Source: Acinetobacter tjernbergiae DSM 14971 = CIP 107465 | GTDB taxonomy: Bacteria; Pseudomonadota; Gammaproteobacteria; Pseudomonadales; Moraxellaceae | NCBI RefSeq assembly: GCF_000374425.1 | Contig: NZ_KB894378.1 | Location: 1-64,000 of the forward strand | Direction of reading: 5' to 3' | DNA length: 64,000 nucleotides | Part shown: positions 25,737 to 34,794 of the stretch, piece by piece | Position numbering within the stretch: the first letter of the stretch is position 1 | Layout of the letters: every line of letters begins with the position of its first letter | The notes under the pieces: generated by a model | Databases searched by the model: none | The model's input: only the letters and a program-made list of their open reading frames with translations | Told to the model about the DNA's origin: nothing | Made by a program: the position numbers and the translations under genes

Positions 25737-26966
25737 TCAACGACCATAGCCACGTTTTTTCAGTTCTAGTTTAGCAATCATGCCCTTATGTACTTCGTCT
25801 GGTCCATCGGCTAAACGTAAACTACGTGCTTGATTAAAAAATGCAGTCAATGGGGTATCACGTGACACACCTTCGCCACCATGAATCTGAATTGCCATAT
25901 CCACCACATTTTGCAATACGGTTGGTGCAACGACTTTAATCGCTGAGATTTCCGTAAGTGCAGCCATATTGCCTAAAGTGTCCATCTTGTAAGCGGCATA
26001 CAACGTTAATAAACGGGCTTGGTCGATTTGCACACGTGCTTCCGCGACTCGTTCTAAATTGCCGCCTAATTTAAGTAACTCTTTGCCAAAGGCTTTACGT
26101 GACATACCACGATCAATCATCAGTTCTAAGGCTTTTTCTGCTGCGCCAATACAACGCATACAATGATGGATTCGCCCAGGCCCTAAACGCCCTTGTGCAA
26201 TTTCAAAACCTTGTCCTGCACCACCAATAAAGTTGCCGACAGGTACACGTACATTGTCAAAACTGACCTGTCCATGCCCATGCGGTGCATCATAGTCACC
26301 AAACACGGGTAGCATTCGCTCAATCGTGACACCTTGCGTTTCAATTGGAACAAGTACCATTGAATGTTGATGATGACGGTCTTTGCTCTCATCAGGGGTA
26401 TAAGCCATGAAGATAATCACTTTGGCATTGGGATCACCCAAACCCGATGACCACCATTTACGCCCATTCAGGACGATTTCATCCCCATCAATTACCGCCG
26501 TGGCTTGCATATTGGTCGCATCACTAGAAGCCACCGCAGGTTCAGTCATACAAAACACTGAACGAATTTCACCAGCGAGTAAGGGGTGCAGCCATTGTTG
26601 TTTTTGCTCGTCACTGCCATAGCGCCACAACACTTCCATATTGCCACTATCAGGCGCATTACAGTTAAATACCGTTGGAGCGAGCAAACTACGTCCTGTC
26701 AGCTCAGCAATATGTGCATATTCCTGAACGGATAAACCTGCTCCAAGTTCAGCATCAGGCAAAAACATATTCCATAAACCAGCTGCTTTAGCTTTATTCT
26801 TGAGCTGTTCAAGTTGCGCTGGCCATTGCCATTTGGTCCAGTCCCCATCGACATTTAAATGATGCACTTCATCCCAAAATGCTTTTTCAATTGGTTCTAT
26901 TTCTTGTTGAATAAAGGCTTGCGTTCGTGCAATAAAATCCTGTGCGCGCTCAGATAATGCAAACAT
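25737..26966 (-). CDS. Acyl-CoA dehydrogenase
   Basis: About 409 residues. A flavoprotein oxidising an acyl-CoA. Motifs: FCMTEPAVASSDATNM (FAD/substrate binding), WWSSGLGDPNAKV, the C-terminal QIHGGEGVSRDTPLTAFFNQAR and the tail ADGPDEVHKGMIAK. The likely start is the ATG at 26966 (MFALSERAQDF), with GGGAG 6 bases upstream; the longer ORF to 27005 adds 13 atypical residues. It heads a four-gene minus-strand cluster (dehydrogenase, phosphotransferase, phosphatase, SDR) opposite a LysR regulator. It resembles the ACAD11-type pathway for 4-hydroxy acids. Confidence 0.92.
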   Translation of the reverse strand: MFALSERAQDFIARTQAFIQQEIEPIEKAFWDEVHHLNVDGDWTKWQWPAQLEQLKNKAKAAGLWNMFLPDAELGAGLSVQEYAHIAELTGRSLLAPTVFNCNAPDSGNMEVLWRYGSDEQKQQWLHPLLAGEIRSVFCMTEPAVASSDATNMQATAVIDGDEIVLNGRKWWSSGLGDPNAKVIIFMAYTPDESKDRHHQHSMVLVPIETQGVTIERMLPVFGDYDAPHGHGQVSFDNVRVPVGNFIGGAGQGFEIAQGRLGPGRIHHCMRCIGAAEKALELMIDRGMSRKAFGKELLKLGGNLERVAEARVQIDQARLLTLYAAYKMDTLGNMAALTEISAIKVVAPTVLQNVVDMAIQIHGGEGVSRDTPLTAFFNQARSLRLADGPDEVHKGMIAKLELKKRGYGR

Positions 26967-27071
26967 TTGCATCTCCCTTAAGATAAAATTGAGCGAAAAA
27001 ATCATTCGCTGCTTTACATCACCATAAGTGAAAATTTATTATGAATGAAATGATTTTATTTTATTCAAAAC

Positions 27072-27088
27072 TATGAATCAGATTCATA
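27072..27088. promoter_or_regulatory. Palindromic operator overlapping the lysR start codon
   Basis: Perfect inverted repeat TATGAATC-A-GATTCATA spanning the ATG of the LysR gene, in the 106-bp gap to the divergent acyl-CoA dehydrogenase gene. Likely autoregulatory or activation site for that LysR protein. Confidence 0.45.
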
Positions 27089-28005
27089 ATAGCAACCCAT
27101 TGGAAGTGGGACATTTTCATCGAATTGATATTAATTTATATCCGCTTTTTATTGCGATTTTTGAACAAAAAAGTATTTCTAAAGCCGCACAACTGCTCTG
27201 TATCAGCCAATCTGCGGTCAGTCATGCTTTACAACGTTTACGTGTACAACTTAAAGATGAGCTGTTTGTGCGTAGTGGGCAAAAAATGCTACCCACCCCC
27301 TATGCCGAGCAAATTTACCAGCCAATCCAAATTGCGTTATTGGCCATCCAAAATATCGCGATTCCCCAACAAGATTTTCAACCAAGTATGCTGCAAAGTA
27401 TAAAGATTGCGATTCATGATGAAATCGAACCCATTATTTTTCCTCAATTGGTCAATCACTTTGCGAAACAAAACCTGAATATCCAGTTTTTCAGCTCTAA
27501 ACTCGATCGTAAAAATATGTTGGCTGATCTTTCTGCACAACAAATTGATTTTGTGATTGATTTAGTACAGCCGTATCAAGCCAATTTACAGTTTGAAAAC
27601 CTGATTGAAGATCATTTTGTGGTCTGTACTCAGCAAGCTGAAATGGATTTATCTCTGTATTTATCATCACCACACATTGGTGTCTCATCACGGCGTACAG
27701 GCTTATTATTGGAAGATATTTATCTTAATCGCCAACAATTGTCTCGACAAATTTTTCTACGTTGTCAGCATTATGCAACAGCGTTACAAGTCTTGGCACA
27801 ATATCCAAATGCGATTCTTACCATCCCACAAAGTATTCTTAAACATCTGCACTATTCAAAAGATTTACAGATTCATGCACTCCCCATCGAGTTACCCAAA
27901 ATCAATATGGGCATGTATTGGCATGAGCATGTAAAACACAATCCTCGACATCAATTTTTACGCACAGAGATTTTGAAAATTTTTAATTCAGGACAACCTA
28001 CATAA
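27073..28005 (+). CDS. LysR-family transcriptional regulator
   Basis: A 310-residue LysR-type regulator. The winged HTH is at ~20-80 (YPLFIAIFEQKSISKAAQLL, ISQSAVSHALQRLR, ELFVRSGQKMLPTP), then an effector domain. The form with DINLYPLF and QSAVSHAL is the NodD/NahR-like branch. No Shine-Dalgarno precedes the ATG and the palindrome TATGAATC/GATTCATA overlaps it, so expression may be low and autoregulated. It is divergent to the acyl-CoA dehydrogenase cluster and the natural candidate for its regulator. Confidence 0.88.
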   Translation: MNQIHNSNPLEVGHFHRIDINLYPLFIAIFEQKSISKAAQLLCISQSAVSHALQRLRVQLKDELFVRSGQKMLPTPYAEQIYQPIQIALLAIQNIAIPQQDFQPSMLQSIKIAIHDEIEPIIFPQLVNHFAKQNLNIQFFSSKLDRKNMLADLSAQQIDFVIDLVQPYQANLQFENLIEDHFVVCTQQAEMDLSLYLSSPHIGVSSRRTGLLLEDIYLNRQQLSRQIFLRCQHYATALQVLAQYPNAILTIPQSILKHLHYSKDLQIHALPIELPKINMGMYWHEHVKHNPRHQFLRTEILKIFNSGQPT

Positions 28006-28048
28006 ATCAATCTGTAAATTGCCCAAATATCGTCAATCAATTTTTTAT

Positions 28049-29251
28049 TTACTTAGATAGATGTGTTGAATGCGTAGATTCATCCGTACAGTTCATCAAC
28101 AAGGCTTTTGAAAGCACTAGTCTAAGAATATAGACCACTGCAATTGCAAAAACACTGTAGCCAATACGTTCAAACAACAAAGGAATAGAAAATAAAATCA
28201 CAACTGTAGTTGGATAGACCCAACGTCGCCAACCTGTTAAATAAGGTGCTTCGTAAAACAACCAAATATAGGTGCTATAAGTGACCAAGCTTGCTGAAAT
28301 TACCAAACCTATCATTTGGTTAGAAATATGCGCATGTTGAGTTGATACATCAACAGCTGCGGCTAAAGCTGCACCTAAAATAGCAATACTCATAAAAATA
28401 AAGAAATGCCCATATCCCCATAAAAAAGGCTGTACACCTCGACGTTCATGATGGTAGTGACTACGATCAAAATAAACCCACCACATCGCAAACATCATCA
28501 TCAAGCCTCCAACAATTAGAAAAACTTCTTGAAGATTAAGTGTATGATTTGAAATTGCATCCTGAATTGCTGAAAAACTCCCAATGATCGACTCACCCAA
28601 AACAATTATTGTCAGCAAAGCATAACGTTCCACAATATGATGTGGGTGCCACGGAGTCATTGCATATTTTTCTGCATAAAAAGGTACAGCCAATTCTAAA
28701 ACAACTAAGCCTAAGAACAATAATGGCGTCAGTTGAATCATACTAAAATTAGCAATTAGCCAAGCAAACTGAACCAAAATAATTCCAATCACATAACGAT
28801 ATGCAGTCACTTTCCGCTTTTGGTCATGTTTTGCAACACGAATCCATTGAGTGACTAAAGCCAAGCGCATAATGATATAACCAATAATGATGACATCGAA
28901 ATCATGGTGTTCAAATACAGCGGGTATCCCAGCTGCCATCACCAAAGACCCCGTAATTTGTACAAAGGTTAAGCAACGATAGAGCATATCATCATTATCA
29001 TAAGCTGATGCAAACCAAGAAAAATTCATCCATGCCCACCATAAAGCAAAAAACACCATAAAATAGGTGGGTAAAGCATGCCAAAGGTGACCTTCGATCA
29101 TCGCATGATGGAGTTGCTGACCTGCTGTCGCGATTGCAACCACAAAAATTAGATCGAATAAAAGTTCCAATGGCGTTGCAACACGATGTGGCTCTTTTGG
29201 ATCACGAGGAGCAAATAATACTCGTCGCTTATGATGATGTTCAGTACTCAT
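28049..29251 (-). CDS. ltrA: Low temperature requirement protein A (LtrA) family membrane protein
   Basis: A 400-residue polytopic membrane protein with about 10-11 hydrophobic segments. Signature LtrA N-terminus: VATPLELLFDLIFVVAIA followed by histidine-rich short loops, and HHIVERYALLTIIVLGESI. Its biochemical role is not established in the family; it was named from a Listeria mutant defective at low temperature. It stands convergent to the LysR gene and divergent from the riboswitch-TerC unit. Confidence 0.88.
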   Translation of the reverse strand: MSTEHHHKRRVLFAPRDPKEPHRVATPLELLFDLIFVVAIATAGQQLHHAMIEGHLWHALPTYFMVFFALWWAWMNFSWFASAYDNDDMLYRCLTFVQITGSLVMAAGIPAVFEHHDFDVIIIGYIIMRLALVTQWIRVAKHDQKRKVTAYRYVIGIILVQFAWLIANFSMIQLTPLLFLGLVVLELAVPFYAEKYAMTPWHPHHIVERYALLTIIVLGESIIGSFSAIQDAISNHTLNLQEVFLIVGGLMMMFAMWWVYFDRSHYHHERRGVQPFLWGYGHFFIFMSIAILGAALAAAVDVSTQHAHISNQMIGLVISASLVTYSTYIWLFYEAPYLTGWRRWVYPTTVVILFSIPLLFERIGYSVFAIAVVYILRLVLSKALLMNCTDESTHSTHLSK

Positions 29252-29429
29252 ATTTTATTCTCTAAGTAATCATATTAAGCACTTTAATTTTAGCTTAACC
29301 ATTTGTTGTAAATTTAATGAATCCCAATGCATGATAAAATATTGTTGAAAATTTACTCAAAAAATTTGCGAAAATAACTAATTTATGTAATGCTACAACC
29401 TGATTTGGATGTCACCATCCATACAGAAT

Positions 29430-29640
29430 TAGTTTGACAAGGGGAGTAGCCTCCTTCAAACGTAAGTGCTGATATAAGCTATTACGTGTCAGATATCGTC
29501 AATACACTTTGCAAAAAGTCGGTATCTGAGCATCATAATTATTTGTGATGTAGGCAAGACCTTGATCATGTTGGAACAGATGTATTTATTCATCTGGCAA
29601 CTGGTCAAGGTTTTTTTATGCCCAGTTGCCAGATAGGGAG
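29430..29640 (+). ncRNA. yybP-ykoY manganese riboswitch
   Basis: The leader of the TerC gene carries the conserved core GGGGAGTAGC (29441-29450) with CGTCAATACACT and GGCAAGACCTTG downstream, the hallmark blocks of yybP-ykoY RNAs, which sense Mn2+. After the aptamer, ACCTTGA...TCAAGGT followed by seven T (29568-29617) can form an intrinsic terminator. A competing long hairpin ATCTGGCAACTGG / CCAGTTGCCAGAT (29592-29634) ends just before the GGGAG Shine-Dalgarno. Regulation could thus act on both transcription and translation. The family is known to control TerC/MntP-type exporters. Confidence 0.85.
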
Positions 29641-29645
29641 TTGTG

Positions 29646-30602
29646 ATGGAAACTATCGGTAATCTATGGCTGTATGTCGTATTCTTCGGCCTTGTCACAG
29701 TCATGCTTTTGGTCGATTTTTTAGGCTTTAAACAAAAACAAAATCAAGATGTTCCAATCAAGCAAGCCGCTTACTGGAGTATTGCTTGGGTCACTGTAGC
29801 AACGCTATTTGGTGGGGGCTTGTGGCTCTATCTACAGCAAACAGTAGGGCTCACCCTTGCGAATCAAAAAACCATGGAGTACTTTGCAGGTTATCTACTG
29901 GAAAAATCACTGGCAATTGATAATGTCTTCGTTTGGCTCATGATTTTTGCAGCTTTTGCAATTCCACCAGCATTGCAACGTAAAATCTTACTTTATGGTG
30001 TATTAGGTGCGATTGTTTTAAGAACCATCTTTATCTTTATTGGGGCTTGGTTCGTTCAAGAATTTTCTTGGGTACTTTATATCTTCGGTGCATTCCTTGT
30101 GTATACAGGTTTTAAATTCCTGAAAGGGCAAGATGAAGAAACCAATATTGAAGACATTAAATTACTCAAATGGTTACGTAAACATATGCGTATTACCCCG
30201 CAACTTGAAGGTAATAAATTCTTCGTTCGTCAAAATGGTGTGTTATGGGCAACACCTTTATTTTTAGTCTTAATCTTAGTTGAAGCTTCAGATGTCATTT
30301 TTGCGGTCGACTCTATTCCTGCTATTTTTGCGGTGACCAGTGACCCGTTCATTGTTTTAACTGCAAACTTAATGGCGATTTTGGGTTTACGTGCAATGTT
30401 CTTCTTACTTGCTAGCGCTGCATCTAAATTGCATTATTTACCTTATGGCTTAGGCGTCATCTTATTGTTTATTGGTGCGAAAATGCTATTGCTCGATGTA
30501 TTCCATATGCCAATCTGGATCTCCCTCGGCTTTATTATTGTAACTTTGGCAATCACTGCGTATTTGTCACTGCGTCATAATAAAAAACAATTGCAATCTT
30601 AA
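29646..30602 (+). CDS. TerC/Alx-family manganese exporter
   Basis: About 318 residues with nine or so membrane helices. TerC family signatures: YLLEKSLAIDNVFVW with the metal-coordinating Glu/Asp, and VEASDVIFAVDSIPAIFAVT. Members Alx and MntP-like proteins export Mn2+. The start ATG 29646 has GGGAG 5 bases upstream; an adjacent in-frame GTG at 29643 is unlikely. It sits directly behind a yybP-ykoY riboswitch, so Mn2+ induction of a Mn2+ exporter is the expected logic. Confidence 0.93.
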   Translation: METIGNLWLYVVFFGLVTVMLLVDFLGFKQKQNQDVPIKQAAYWSIAWVTVATLFGGGLWLYLQQTVGLTLANQKTMEYFAGYLLEKSLAIDNVFVWLMIFAAFAIPPALQRKILLYGVLGAIVLRTIFIFIGAWFVQEFSWVLYIFGAFLVYTGFKFLKGQDEETNIEDIKLLKWLRKHMRITPQLEGNKFFVRQNGVLWATPLFLVLILVEASDVIFAVDSIPAIFAVTSDPFIVLTANLMAILGLRAMFFLLASAASKLHYLPYGLGVILLFIGAKMLLLDVFHMPIWISLGFIIVTLAITAYLSLRHNKKQLQS

Positions 30603-30611
30603 TGCACAACT

Positions 30612-30641
30612 CAAGGCATCTAATAAAATTTGGATGCCTTG
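30612..30641 (+). terminator. Terminator of terC
   Basis: CAAGGCATC / GATGCCTTG with a 12-nt AT-rich loop, followed by TTCTTT. Confidence 0.8.
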
Positions 30642-30795
30642 TTCTTTAAAAGATCAGAACAGACTATACATTAAAAAAAACAGATCAATATGATATGTTG
30701 GTTTATCACTTTTATTTTTCTTAATCAGAAACATAATAACCAAGGTTAATTCACATATTGATATTAACTATGCTCATTAAAATGAGTGGGGTTTC

Positions 30796-31159
30796 ATGCG
30801 TTCCAAAAGAGTTAGTCTCGTAGTTGTGCCATTATTATTATCTGCCTGTAATCATAATGACGGTCCACTGGTACAAGATGTCTACAACAACCAATAGACT
30901 GTACAGCTGACTGGAATACGCAAACCTGTGAAGAAGAAAACAACTCAGGCAACAGTGGTTCAAGTGCAGGGGTTCGCTATTATGGTGGTTTTGGTTCAGG
31001 TCGTTATTTAAATGGGTAGAGACCCCATTATTTACAGGACAGTTACCAACACTCGGTTTATGGATGGTCGGACATCAATGTGCGGGCATGTCAATTCGAG
31101 AAGACTGCTATGACATTATCGGCAATCATGCCCATTTTGCAGCGCATTATTTTGTGGAG
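30796..31159 (+). pseudogene. Decayed small lipoprotein gene
   Basis: The reading frame opens well with MRSKRVSLVVVPLLLSACNH, a lipoprotein signal with lipobox LSAC. It stops at TAG 30895 after VYNNQ. In the next frame coding continues (DCTADWNTQTCEEENN, then VRYYGGFGSGRYLNG) until a stop at about 31018, and traces continue beyond (GMSIREDCYD). At least one frameshift separates the lipoprotein head from the Cys- and Gly-rich body. The head, the CEEEN block and the Tyr/Gly-rich tail look like one former protein of about 110-120 residues. Confidence 0.65.
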
Positions 31160-31289
31160 TGAAATAAAAACAAATCAAGCAAAAAAATTTGATCAAGCTC
31201 TCAGAACCTTTTGCTATTTTTCTTTGATTTTAGCCTTTGCTTCAATCTTAACAGACGCTTATGACAAGCTGTTTGGTGATGTAGAGTAA
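31080..31289 (+). other. Doubtful short membrane ORF
   Basis: This frame opens with GTG and overlaps the end of the lipoprotein pseudogene. Only its 3' part looks protein-like: a 40-residue tail with one hydrophobic segment (TFCYFSLILAFASILTDA). There is no ATG before that part and no Shine-Dalgarno. It may be a remnant or a short membrane peptide from a TTG start near 31149. Confidence 0.15.
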
Positions 31290-31339
31290 GATCAACAACT
31301 CAAGCGAGCAGACACAAGGACAGAAATAGTATGCTCGCG

Positions 31340-32173
31340 TTATTTGAGATGTTCTAAAGCCGTATCTTTGATTGGATTTCTACGCCAATAATAGGGCTGA
31401 AAAAAGCGAATCAATAATCGCCATGGTGTCATCCATACAATACGCACATTCGTCTTTTTATTATTAATGATCCCTTGAGCTAAATAGGCACAGACTTTTT
31501 CTGGAGGATCAATAATAAATAAAAATAGACGTTTCATTTTCTTCCAGTTCTGGACATTACCATTTTGCCATGAAGAAATCAGTAAATCCGTAGCAACCAT
31601 ACCTGGACTAAGTGTTCCAACCAAAATCGGACTAGATTTACTCTCCCTATAAAGTGCCTGACTAAAATAACTGATTGCTCGTTTTGTCGTGCCATACACC
31701 GTCATGCCCGCACTCCATTCACCTCGACTCCCCCAACCCTCCATATTAAAAATCTGCCCAAAGCCCTGTTTTAGCATACCTTGTAAAGCAATTTGTGAAC
31801 CTAACATCGTTCCCAAAAGATTCGTCTGTAGTACGCTATTCAGTTCATATTCCGTCATCCCTATAAATGCTTGGGTGGCATGACAATTACCTGCATTATT
31901 AATCCAAACATTGATTCTGCCAAAATGCTGAATTGCTATATTCCATAAGTGCTGTAACTGATCTTTTTGTGTGACATCACAACATAAACCTAAAATATTT
32001 TTGCTCTCAAACTGCTCAGTTAATTGCTGAATTGTTTGTTGTATTTGTTCTTCATTTCGAGCTGAAATCACCACAGCCCACCCCAAACTCAAAAAAGCTT
32101 TTGCCAACCCCAAACCAATCCCTTTACTACTCCCAGTAATCACCACACAATCCAGCAAACTCACATTACTCAT
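31340..32173 (-). CDS. Short-chain dehydrogenase/reductase
   Basis: About 277 residues. SDR motifs: VVITGSSKGIGLGLA (cofactor loop), NVWINNAGNC, catalytic Tyr-x3-Lys in YGTTKRAISYF. The longer ORF to 32233 overlaps the upstream DoxX gene and adds an odd leader; the ATG at 32173 (MSNVSLLD) lies 17 bases after that gene's stop, so I use it. It probably forms an operon with the DoxX-like gene. Near residue 147 the usual catalytic Ser region reads FNMEGWGSRG, without an obvious Ser in the standard position, so activity may be altered. Confidence 0.82.
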   Translation of the reverse strand: MSNVSLLDCVVITGSSKGIGLGLAKAFLSLGWAVVISARNEEQIQQTIQQLTEQFESKNILGLCCDVTQKDQLQHLWNIAIQHFGRINVWINNAGNCHATQAFIGMTEYELNSVLQTNLLGTMLGSQIALQGMLKQGFGQIFNMEGWGSRGEWSAGMTVYGTTKRAISYFSQALYRESKSSPILVGTLSPGMVATDLLISSWQNGNVQNWKKMKRLFLFIIDPPEKVCAYLAQGIINNKKTNVRIVWMTPWRLLIRFFQPYYWRRNPIKDTALEHLK

Positions 32174-32190
32174 GCCTCTATTACCTATGG

Positions 32191-32574
32191 TTAATTTAAA
32201 TCTGACTGACGAGATAGCATTAGAAAAATACAAGATAAACTGATCATAGCAAGATTCATGACCACAGGATTAAAAGCACGAAGCAAAGTATCTGGAAGCA
32301 ATAGCCCAATTAAAATAAGCAGAAAAAATAGTCCCAATATACTCAGATAATGCATAATCTTGTGAGAGATCATCATAAAGCAAAGCCCAAATAGTATTTC
32401 GGCAATTCCTGTGGCTTGACCTGCCAACTTAGCAAATTCAGGTGATAACCCCATCCATTGCCAAACTGCAATTTCATCAGGACTGGTAAAAATTAGTTTA
32501 GGAATCAACCCTTGATAGACCCATAAAACTGCCAAGGTGATATTGATAAATTTTAGAATAATGGCATCTTTCAT
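32191..32574 (-). CDS. DoxX-like membrane protein
   Basis: A 127-residue protein with four membrane helices. The N-terminal block (LAVLWVYQGLIPKLIF) and the central GIAEILFGLCFM match DoxX-like families (distant quinone-linked or unknown function). It precedes an SDR gene on the same strand with a 17-base gap. Confidence 0.72.
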   Translation of the reverse strand: MKDAIILKFINITLAVLWVYQGLIPKLIFTSPDEIAVWQWMGLSPEFAKLAGQATGIAEILFGLCFMMISHKIMHYLSILGLFFLLILIGLLLPDTLLRAFNPVVMNLAMISLSCIFLMLSRQSDLN

Positions 32575-32631
32575 GGCACACCCCTCAGATCAAAATTATA
32601 CTCATTTAAATCGTATGCGCTGCCACCCGTT

Positions 32632-33070
32632 TCAGATAAGACACCAAACGAGTGAAAATAAAATTTGCAGAAAAATGGTAAAAGCCAAAACACACCATTC
32701 GTACCACATTTCAAATGCGGTTTGCACTAAACCCAAATACTGATAAATCGCCAATAACACCACACCAAAAACCACGCCAAATACCGTGTTTTGCATCAAA
32801 ATAGGAAAAGATAATGCTGTGATTCTATTCAAAAAATGAATTCCTTGATCACCACCATTGGCTTGACACCGATCAACATAATCACAAGTGTTAATACTGC
32901 TTCAACCCCAATCACACGAACATCATAATAGGGCGAGGCGAATACATGCCATAGTAGTACACCGCACTCACCACCAATGCCGCTGCGAGATAATAGTTCT
33001 TATGATATTGTTTACTTAAAGTATCCTCAGCCAACTCATGCGCTAACGCTTTGGTATTCCAATAATACAT
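32632..33070 (-). pseudogene. Frameshifted inner-membrane protein gene
   Basis: Three pieces in different frames join into one protein. The head starts at ATG 33070 (MYYWNTKALAHELAEDTLS, continuing to YYYGMYSPRPIMMFV) and meets a stop. The next frame gives VIGVEAVLTLVIMLIGV. The third gives GGDQGIHFLNRITALSFPIL and runs to the stop at 32632 with two more hydrophobic segments. Two frameshifts (or sequencing errors) break a membrane protein of about 145 residues. The segments keep good membrane-protein character, so the decay looks recent. Confidence 0.8.
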
Positions 33071-33253
33071 ACTTATTTTTTTCCAAAAAGTATAATTATT
33101 GCTGACAATTTACGCATTTCCACTCAAAAGTAAAGTGAGTTGACTCAGGTAATTACTCACATTTACACATATTACAGCCGCTTAAATTAGGCGAATAATC
33201 CAGTAAGTTTCATAAAGTCAGGTATAATCATTCGAAAAACATTGTAGGTTGTT

Positions 33254-34570
33254 ATGACTTTGGCTACTCCCATCACAGTTATTCGTGGTCGCTTCTTAGA
33301 TATTCAAAAAATCGTTTCTCAAGCAAGTGAAATTGCAGATCAAGTCCGTTATATCGAAGATGGTGTCTTGATCACTGAACAGGGCAAAATTCGCTGGTTT
33401 GGAACATGGGAAGACGCTCAAGCACAGTTACCTACACAAATTGAAATTCAGCATTATCCAGAACAATTGATCATTCCAGGCATGATCGATACCCATATTC
33501 ATTTCCCTCAAACTGAAATGGTTGGCGCTTACGGCGAACAACTTTTGAGTTGGCTAAATACTTATACCTTTCCAACTGAAATTCAGTTCAAAGACAAAGC
33601 CTATGCGAGTGAGATCGCTAAGTTTTTTGTGAATGAACTGCTTAAAAATGGTACCACCACGGCATTAGTCTTTTGTACGGTTCATCCTGAATCGGTAGAT
33701 GCTTTATTTGAAGCCGCACAACAACATCAGATGCGTCTCATTGCGGGTAAAGTCATGATGGATCGTCATGCACCTGAAGCCCTGTGCGATACCGCAGACA
33801 GCGGCTATGACGACTCTAAGGCACTCATTGAGAAGTGGCATGGTCAAGGTCGTGCGTTATATGCCATCACACCACGGTTTGCTCCAACCTCTACACCTGA
33901 GCAACTTGAAAGAGCAGGGCAACTCAAAGCTGAATATCCTGATGTTTATGTACATACACATCTAAGCGAAAATAAAGATGAAATTGCATGGGTTAAAGAT
34001 TTATTCCCAGTGCAAAAAGGCTACCTAGATGTCTATCATCATTATGGCTTAACGGGTCAACGTTCGGTGTTTGCTCACTGTGTCCATCTAGAAGATGCTG
34101 AATGGCAATGTATGCATGAGACTGACTCTGCAATTGCGTTCTGCCCAACCTCAAATCTGTTCCTAGGCAGTGGTTTATTCCCATTGAAAAAGACATGGCA
34201 GCAACAGGTTAAAGTCGGTTTGGGAACTGATATTGGTGCAGGAACCTCTTTCAGTTTATTACAAACTGTGAATGAAGCTTACAAAGTACAACAGTTACAA
34301 GGCGACAAATTATCCGCTTTCGAATCGCTATACCATGCAACACTCGGTGGCGCAAAAGCGTTAGACTTAGATGACAAGCTAGGCAATTTCAACGTCGGTA
34401 AAGAAGCCGATTTTGTGGTGTTAAATATAAAACCAACCGCATTGCAACAATTACGTCAGTCTCGCGCCAAATCACTCGAAGAGCGTTTATTTGCTTTATT
34501 TACTATGGGGGATGACCGAAATATTGAGGCAACCTATATCTATGGACAAAAAGCCTATAGCCAAAACTAA
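33254..34570 (+). CDS. guaD: Guanine deaminase
   Basis: A 438-residue amidohydrolase converting guanine to xanthine and ammonia. The zinc motif is HIHFPQ (His81, His83), with VYVHTHLSENKDEIAW, VFAHCVHLEDAEW and the late GLGTDIGAGTSFSLL Asp. The IPGMIDTHIHFPQTEM block is specific to guanine deaminase. Full length. It is followed by a small ORF and then hpt, both in purine salvage order. The start ATG has AGG 7 bases upstream. Confidence 0.95.
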   Translation: MTLATPITVIRGRFLDIQKIVSQASEIADQVRYIEDGVLITEQGKIRWFGTWEDAQAQLPTQIEIQHYPEQLIIPGMIDTHIHFPQTEMVGAYGEQLLSWLNTYTFPTEIQFKDKAYASEIAKFFVNELLKNGTTTALVFCTVHPESVDALFEAAQQHQMRLIAGKVMMDRHAPEALCDTADSGYDDSKALIEKWHGQGRALYAITPRFAPTSTPEQLERAGQLKAEYPDVYVHTHLSENKDEIAWVKDLFPVQKGYLDVYHHYGLTGQRSVFAHCVHLEDAEWQCMHETDSAIAFCPTSNLFLGSGLFPLKKTWQQQVKVGLGTDIGAGTSFSLLQTVNEAYKVQQLQGDKLSAFESLYHATLGGAKALDLDDKLGNFNVGKEADFVVLNIKPTALQQLRQSRAKSLEERLFALFTMGDDRNIEATYIYGQKAYSQN

Positions 34571-34691
34571 ATTTCTAAGCAAACAACGGCTTGGATTTTT
34601 GCTCTGGACTACTGGATGTGCTGTTCTATTGAACCGTGACAGTACATCTACTCAAAATGAAACATCTTCTTCACCATCAAAAGGTGCATGA
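34542..34691 (+). CDS. Possible 49-residue small protein overlapping guaD
   Basis: It starts within the guaD 3' end (overlap of about 29 bases) in another frame: MDKKPIAKTKFLSKQRLGFL, a hydrophobic turn LLWTTGCAVLL, then a Ser/Thr-rich tail. The WTTGC stretch resembles a weak lipobox. It has no good Shine-Dalgarno (GAGG is 12 bases away). Coding status uncertain. Confidence 0.3.
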   Translation: MDKKPIAKTKFLSKQRLGFLLWTTGCAVLLNRDSTSTQNETSSSPSKGA

Positions 34692-34735
34692 AATGTGATT
34701 TTGTTTTAAAATTGCCACATTAGCTCAAGATTACG

Positions 34736-34762
34736 AGGTGTTGCAGGTCAACACCTTTTTTA
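34736..34762 (+). terminator. Terminator between guaD and hpt
   Basis: AGGTGTTG / CAACACCT with a short loop followed by seven T. Confidence 0.88.
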
Positions 34763-34794
34763 TTTTCCCTTTTTTAAGTTTTAGGAATCTACCG

